NCBI GenBank assembly: GCA_001661245.1
Contig: KV454011.1
Location: 1-64,000, forward strand
Source of the DNA: Pachysolen tannophilus NRRL Y-2460
Lineage: Eukaryota; Ascomycota; Pichiomycetes; Alaninales; Pachysolenaceae
Length of the DNA stretch: 64,000 bases
Direction of reading: 5' to 3'
Below, piece by piece: positions 59,978-64,000 of this stretch. Made by a program: the position numbers and the translations under genes. Every line of letters starts with the position of its first letter. Positions within the stretch are counted from its first letter, which is position 1. Below the pieces are notes generated by a model. The model had not been told where the DNA came from. It did no database searches and saw nothing but the letters and a program-made list of their open reading frames with translations.

Positions 59978-61205
59978 CTGGTTATCATCAAGAAGTTTAG
60001 TAGTCAATGGTGGGAGGAGTTTGAAAAACGTGTTTGCCTTTAGAGGGTATTTGAAATATTCGACAATTTCAATACATGAAAATGAGAATTTAAAATTTGA
60101 AAATATTCATCCGGCTTTGATTAAGAGAGCAAAACAATTGAAAACAGAATTGTTAGATTTGGAGAAATATTTGTCTGAAGGGAAAGTGTTGAAAGCTGAA
60201 GAATCCAAAAAATTTTCACAGTTGTCATCATTAAGCCGTATTTATGATGAATATGGAAATGAGATCAATAACTATAAAGAATTAATACAATTAGTAGAAA
60301 ATGATGATTCTCTCAAGGATGATGCTCTTTTGGAATTGGAGAAATCTACTGTACCTAGATTGAAATATTTAGTATCCAAGTTGAAAACAAGGTTACTTCC
60401 ACCTCATGAATTTCATGACAAACCATGTATATTAGAATTAAGACCTGGTGTTGGTGGGAATGAAGCCATGATATTTACCCAAGATTTATTGGGAATGTAT
60501 GAGCGTTATGCTCAAGTCCACAAGTGGTCGTATGAAGTATTATCCAAGAATGAACATTCGTCAGGTATAGGATTAGTTGATGCAGTCTTGGTGATAAATG
60601 AACCTGGTTCTTATAATAGATTAAGATTGGAAAGTGGTGTACATAGGGTTCAACGTATACCAGAAACTGAGACTAAGGGAAGAACACATACTTCAACAGC
60701 TGCTGTAGTTGTATTACCAAAGATGAGTGAAATAGATTCCAATTCAGAAAGGAAGTTTGGTCCTGATGATTTAAGAATCGATGTAATGAGGGCCAGTGGT
60801 AAAGGTGGTCAACATGTTAATACTACTGAATCTGCAGTTAGAATAACACATATCCCTACTGGAATAGTTGTATCAATCCAAGATGAAAGATCACAACATA
60901 AAAATAAAGCCAAAGCAATGATGATTTTGAGATCAAGACTAGCAGAAAGAGAAAGGTTAGAAAGAATTGAAAAAGAAAGAAGTGATAGAACCTCACAAGT
61001 TTCTTCAACAGATAGATCAGATAAGATTAGAACTTATAACTATGCACAAAATAGAATAACAGATCATAGATGTGGATTTACATTATATGATATAGAAGGA
61101 TGTATGAGTGGAGAAAAATTAGACGATATTATGGATGCTGTAGAACTGAAAGAAACAGAAGATAGATCAAAAAGTTTGATTGAAGAGTTGGAAAACGGAA
61201 AATAA
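59946..61205 (+). CDS. MRF1: Mitochondrial peptide chain release factor 1
   Basis: 419 residues. It recognises UAA/UAG on mitochondrial ribosomes and releases the peptide. Seen: a basic N-terminus (MNVIVRLNPVFWLSSRSL) as presequence, class I RF domain (ELRPGVGGNEAMIF, LESGVHRVQRIPETE), and the GGQ motif at 287-289 in ASGKGGQHVNTTESAVRI. Length matches S. cerevisiae Mrf1 (413). A four-codon upstream ORF (ATG TCC AGA TGA, 59938-59949) overlaps the start codon. Confidence 0.93.
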   Translation: MNVIVRLNPVFWLSSRSLVVNGGRSLKNVFAFRGYLKYSTISIHENENLKFENIHPALIKRAKQLKTELLDLEKYLSEGKVLKAEESKKFSQLSSLSRIYDEYGNEINNYKELIQLVENDDSLKDDALLELEKSTVPRLKYLVSKLKTRLLPPHEFHDKPCILELRPGVGGNEAMIFTQDLLGMYERYAQVHKWSYEVLSKNEHSSGIGLVDAVLVINEPGSYNRLRLESGVHRVQRIPETETKGRTHTSTAAVVVLPKMSEIDSNSERKFGPDDLRIDVMRASGKGGQHVNTTESAVRITHIPTGIVVSIQDERSQHKNKAKAMMILRSRLAERERLERIEKERSDRTSQVSSTDRSDKIRTYNYAQNRITDHRCGFTLYDIEGCMSGEKLDDIMDAVELKETEDRSKSLIEELENGK

Positions 61206-61344
61206 CAAAAGGAAGGAACTAAGAAAAAAAAAGAAAAGGAAATAAAAAAAAGAATAAAATAAAATAGAATTAGAGATATAGAAAACATTTATCTATTATA
61301 TATGTATATTTGAAAGGAAATTAATAAAAAAAAAATTTTTTTTC

Positions 61345-62638
61345 TTAATTTAATGATGAAGCCTTTTCGTATAACAAATCAACAGCGTTACTCATATTTT
61401 TAATCAATTCCAAACTCAAGTCATAATTTTCGTCTACTTGTGGTTGAGTATAAATAATTAACCAACCATTTCCCTGATCTAATACACCGTAAAATATTTT
61501 ATCCAAGATCATTTGACTTAATTTTGCCTCTATTGTCTTTACTGATAATCCAATTTTATTACTTATGAATGAGATTTCCAACATTGAGTAAGGTTCAATA
61601 AGTTTCATCAAATTACGTTCTAATAATGAATCATATAAATCTGTTAAATGTGATCTTATAATTGGATCTAATGTCAATTCTACTTGATAATTTGTTAAAC
61701 ATTCTTCAAATTCTTTTAAAGATCTATTTGAAGCAGCTTTAGATACAGCTTTCATTGCTTCAATTTCTTTTGAATTTGTAAATTTAACAACATTTTTATT
61801 ATTTAAAATATTATTAACATCATCAATTAATTGAAGCATAATTTTACTCATTAACATATATTTTAAAATTTTTATTGATTGAGTTTCTGATGAACCTGAT
61901 AATATTGAATTTTCAAAACTTTCGTAAAAATATGAATATGCAGTTTTAAAATCTTTATCTTCTGCATTTAAAACACCACCTAATAAATCCAATTCTGCCT
62001 GAATATTTGTTGGACAATAAATTGAATTTGCAGAAGTTCTTGCAGAAGTTAAAGATGATCTTGATTTAGGGAAATTTTTTAATGCAAAATAAATTTTTGA
62101 TTCTAATAATTGAACTTCAACTAATGATGATTTATCATCTAATTTTTTAAATTCTCTTATTAATGAATGAATTAATTCTAATGCTTGATTATAAAAATTT
62201 TTTCATAATATAATGAAGCTAATCTTAATTGTAAAGATTGCCTTAAAAAAGATCTTTTTCCTTTTTTGCCCAATCAATTGATTCTTCAGTAACTTGTATA
62301 GTTAAATCAATAGAATTTTCAGGTAATGTCTTAAATAAATCAATTAAAGATTTTATAATTTTTGCAGTTTTAGATTTAGCAAATGATGATCCCATTAAAA
62401 CACGAACTTTTGGTAACAATGAAACCAAATTTTCAACTTTATTATGAGAACTATATAATTCACCTAATTCTAAGATAGCAGCTTCTTGAATTTGTATTAA
62501 TTTTTCATTGGCGCTTGTATTACGACTTGTATTTGTATTTGAAATTGTTGATAATATTTCAAGATAAACTTGTTCGGCCTTGCCCAAATCATTCGACTTG
62601 ACGGCTTCTCTTGCCTCCTCTATTGATGGAATTGACAT
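61345..62638 (-). CDS. RPN6: 26S proteasome lid subunit Rpn6, with two frame breaks
   Basis: The start MSIPSIEEAREAV at 62638 and the C-terminal PCI domain ending at 61345 form one gene. The open frame stops early after WAKKEKD, and a second frame carries the rest. Two single-base losses, one in an A/T run at about 62255-62259 and one at about 62193-62203, restore a continuous 431-residue protein, almost exactly the size of S. cerevisiae Rpn6 (434). The PCI region is visible (IGLSVKTIEAKLSQMILDKIFYGVLDQGNGWLIIY). Rpn6 is essential, so sequencing or assembly error is likely. Convergent with MRF1. Confidence 0.9.
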
Positions 62639-62763
62639 GACCTAAACACCCAACACACCTTATTCTTCTTTCTTTTCTTTCTGATCTTTAATTCAAATAT
62701 ATATATAATTAGTTAAATATATATATAATTGATTAACCGCCGTTTAAACCAACTTATTTTAGT

Positions 62764-62771
62764 GGTGGCAA
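62764..62771. promoter_or_regulatory. PACE-like element GGTGGCAA upstream of RPN6
   Basis: GGTGGCAA is 8 of 9 bases of the S. cerevisiae Rpn4 site GGTGGCAAA, about 126 bp upstream of RPN6. In C. albicans the Rpn4 site differs, so this may or may not be used. Confidence 0.4.
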
Positions 62772-62918
62772 CTTTGATGAGAAAGAGAAAGAGAAAGAGA
62801 GAAAAAGAATTCTCAAAAAATTCCCTTTTTAGGAATATGGTACAAATCTACACTACCCCACTTTTTACCCATAATAATTTTTTATTATAATAATAATGAT
62901 TATTAACTATATACAAAT

Positions 62919-63248
62919 TCAATGAACATCTCTTATTGTATCACTAGAGTACATTTCAAACCTTCTATGACCTACTCTTAATAGGTGTTCAACTGTAGCA
63001 AATTCCTTTTTGGGGAGTTTTCTGTATTTTGCAAATTCTGAGTGAACATAATTTACCCAATGGTTTCTATTCTCCTAAATAATTAAAAGTTAGTATATAA
63101 AAAAAAAAAAACTGTAAATTTTTTTTTCAATTTCTAAATAAATGCTATTTTTTTGTTATTGTCTTACTTTTGGCTTTTTGTATGCTGACCGAATGCATTC
63201 TCTATAAAGTGCAATGACTTCTTTCTGTAAACCAGATAATCTAGCCAT
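62919..63248 (-). CDS. SDH6: Succinate dehydrogenase assembly factor Sdh6 (SDHAF1), LYR protein, spliced
   Basis: Exon 1 63248-63168 (27 codons) and exon 2 63074-62919 (51 codons plus stop) give 78 residues. Intron 93 nt with GTAAGA donor, TACTAAC branch at 63089-63095 and TTTAG acceptor. Sequence MARLSGLQKEVIALYREC has the LYR motif at 14-16; then ENRNHWVNYVHSEFAKYRKLPKKEFATVEHLLRVGHRR, matching Sdh6. Known role: helps insert the iron-sulphur clusters into Sdh2 in mitochondria. Confidence 0.92.
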
Positions 63249-63423
63249 TCTTGAATGTTAGCTATTCAATTAAAGTATTGAAAAGGTAATTTTAAAGAAA
63301 AAAAAAAATCTTTAAAATTGAAATCAAATAAATTGCTACTTTAATTCGAAATCGAAACCGGGACATAAAGGACAAACAAAGACAAACATAGAAGTTACAC
63401 GTCGTTACACGTAACACATTTAG

Positions 63424-63453
63424 GGGCTGTATCGAATCAGGGCTGTATCGAAT
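63424..63453. repeat. 14-bp direct repeat GGGCTGTATCGAAT, spacing 16
   Basis: Copies at 63424-63437 and 63440-63453, upstream of SDH6. Confidence 0.8.
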
Positions 63454-63493
63454 TTCATTCTTTTTATCAAAAATTTTTTTTGAATCTTATATA

Positions 63494-63515
63494 AAGAGCG
63501 GCTGAAACCGCTCTT
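63494..63515. other. Inverted repeat AAGAGCGG..CCGCTCTT
   Basis: Perfect 8-bp arms (63494-63501 and 63508-63515) with a 6-base loop, CTGAAA. Could be a transcript hairpin or a symmetric protein site. Confidence 0.6.
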
Positions 63516-63738
63516 GAATAATTCCTATCTTTTATATATATTGATTGACCAGTAATATCTCATCTAACCAGTGTTAGATAATCGTAATTATATTTAAAAA
63601 AACACCGTAATGCGTTATTTTATTATTTTTTCTTATTTCACATATGCTTTAAAATAATATATTAATCTTTCCGTATTACGTTCCTTTTTATTAATTTTCT
63701 TTTCTTTTTGATTGCGGTTCCGGGTCAAAAAGTATTAG

Positions 63739-63859
63739 ATGGAACAATGGAACAATGGATCACTGGAAAACTGGAAAACTGGAACACTTAAACAATATAG
63801 TTTACACTACTTGGTATACTACTTGGTACACTATTTCGGTACACTATTTCGGTACACTA
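63739..63859. repeat. Two adjacent minisatellites
   Basis: First: seven 8-bp units of the type ATGGAACA/CTGGAAAA (63739-63794). Second: TACACTACTTGG-type units of 12-13 bp at 63803, 63815, 63827 and 63840, followed by ten C at 63860-63869. Confidence 0.8.
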
Positions 63860-64000
63860 CCCCCCCCCCTTGAGTCCGGTAGTTTAACTATCAATATAAT
63901 AATAGTAGTAGTATTTACAAAAAATATACATAACCTTTTTCTTTATTGCTTTCTCCATCCTATAGCAGACATTGAATGGAAATGAAGATTTTGCTTCTAC

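Larger units (their letters stand above)
63249..64000. other. Right-end intergenic region with several repeats
   Basis: About 750 bp without a recognised gene. Contains a direct repeat at 63424-63453, a hairpin at 63494-63515, two minisatellites at 63739-63859 and a poly-C run at 63860-63869. The open frame at 63755-63985 spans these repeats and is not supported. Confidence 0.5.

Noticed and set aside
63803-63859. Telomere-like repeat (CTTGGTATAC resembles part of Candida telomere units)
   Set aside because: Units are 12-13 bp, few and degenerate; the resemblance covers only about eight bases and flanking genes are ordinary.

Overview
This is a gene-dense, AT-rich nuclear segment from a budding yeast (Saccharomycotina). 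The proteins are clearly fungal: RSC4, ASK1, MDM35, SDH6, RPL20, ERG25 and TUL1 types. Introns are short and use GT..AG ends with a TACTAAC branch site. A few CTG codons sit where relatives carry small or polar residues (bromodomain 2 of the RSC4 homologue, residue 55 of MDM35), and the RPL20 promoter has a palindromic TAGGG..CCCTA (Tbf1-type) site instead of a Rap1-type site. Together these suggest, without proving, a member of the CUG-Ser (Candida/Debaryomyces-like) clade. No tRNA, rRNA, transposon, LTR element or CRISPR array was recognised.

Layout. 1-1.9 kb is long non-coding DNA upstream of a siderophore-type MFS transporter. 4-14.7 kb is a metabolic cluster: FAD oxidase, HAD dehalogenase-like hydrolase, LamA-like biotin carboxylase fusion, DUR3-like symporter and LamB/YcsF protein. 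LamA plus LamB is the gene pair linked to lactam (2-pyrrolidinone) use in Aspergillus nidulans, so this looks like a nitrogen-scavenging cluster with its own importer; GATA sites in the divergent promoter agree. 15-26 kb holds DGK1, RSC4, MEH1/EGO1, CAT2, an RFX factor and DFM1. 27.8-29.7 kb is a spliced GIT-type glycerophosphodiester transporter. 30-42 kb is a run of eight minus-strand genes (ASK1, ARH1, VPS71, MDM35, ATP17, LSM6, an RVS161-type BAR protein, an MNN-type glycosyltransferase). 43-50 kb has a DsbA-fold protein, an amino-acid permease, an ARO80-like zinc-cluster factor and RPL20. 52-63 kb holds ERG25, a polyamine-oxidase-like protein, TUL1, a pseudouridine-phosphatase-like HAD gene (duplicated across an assembly gap), MRF1, RPN6 and SDH6.

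Eight genes are spliced: DFM1, GIT, MDM35 (three introns, one 20-nt exon), ATP17, LSM6 (two introns), RPL20 (intron inside the start codon), the HAD phosphatase gene and SDH6. Exon joins were inferred by eye from splice signals and family alignment.

Assembly quality matters here. Two N gaps (36289-36597 and 58852-59009) are each flanked by near-identical sequence, so the doubled ATP17 intron and doubled HAD gene are probably contig-end artefacts. RPN6 carries two single-base reading-frame breaks in homopolymers, and the 5' ends of RSC4 and LamB are also out of frame; at least the first two are best read as sequencing errors in otherwise intact genes.
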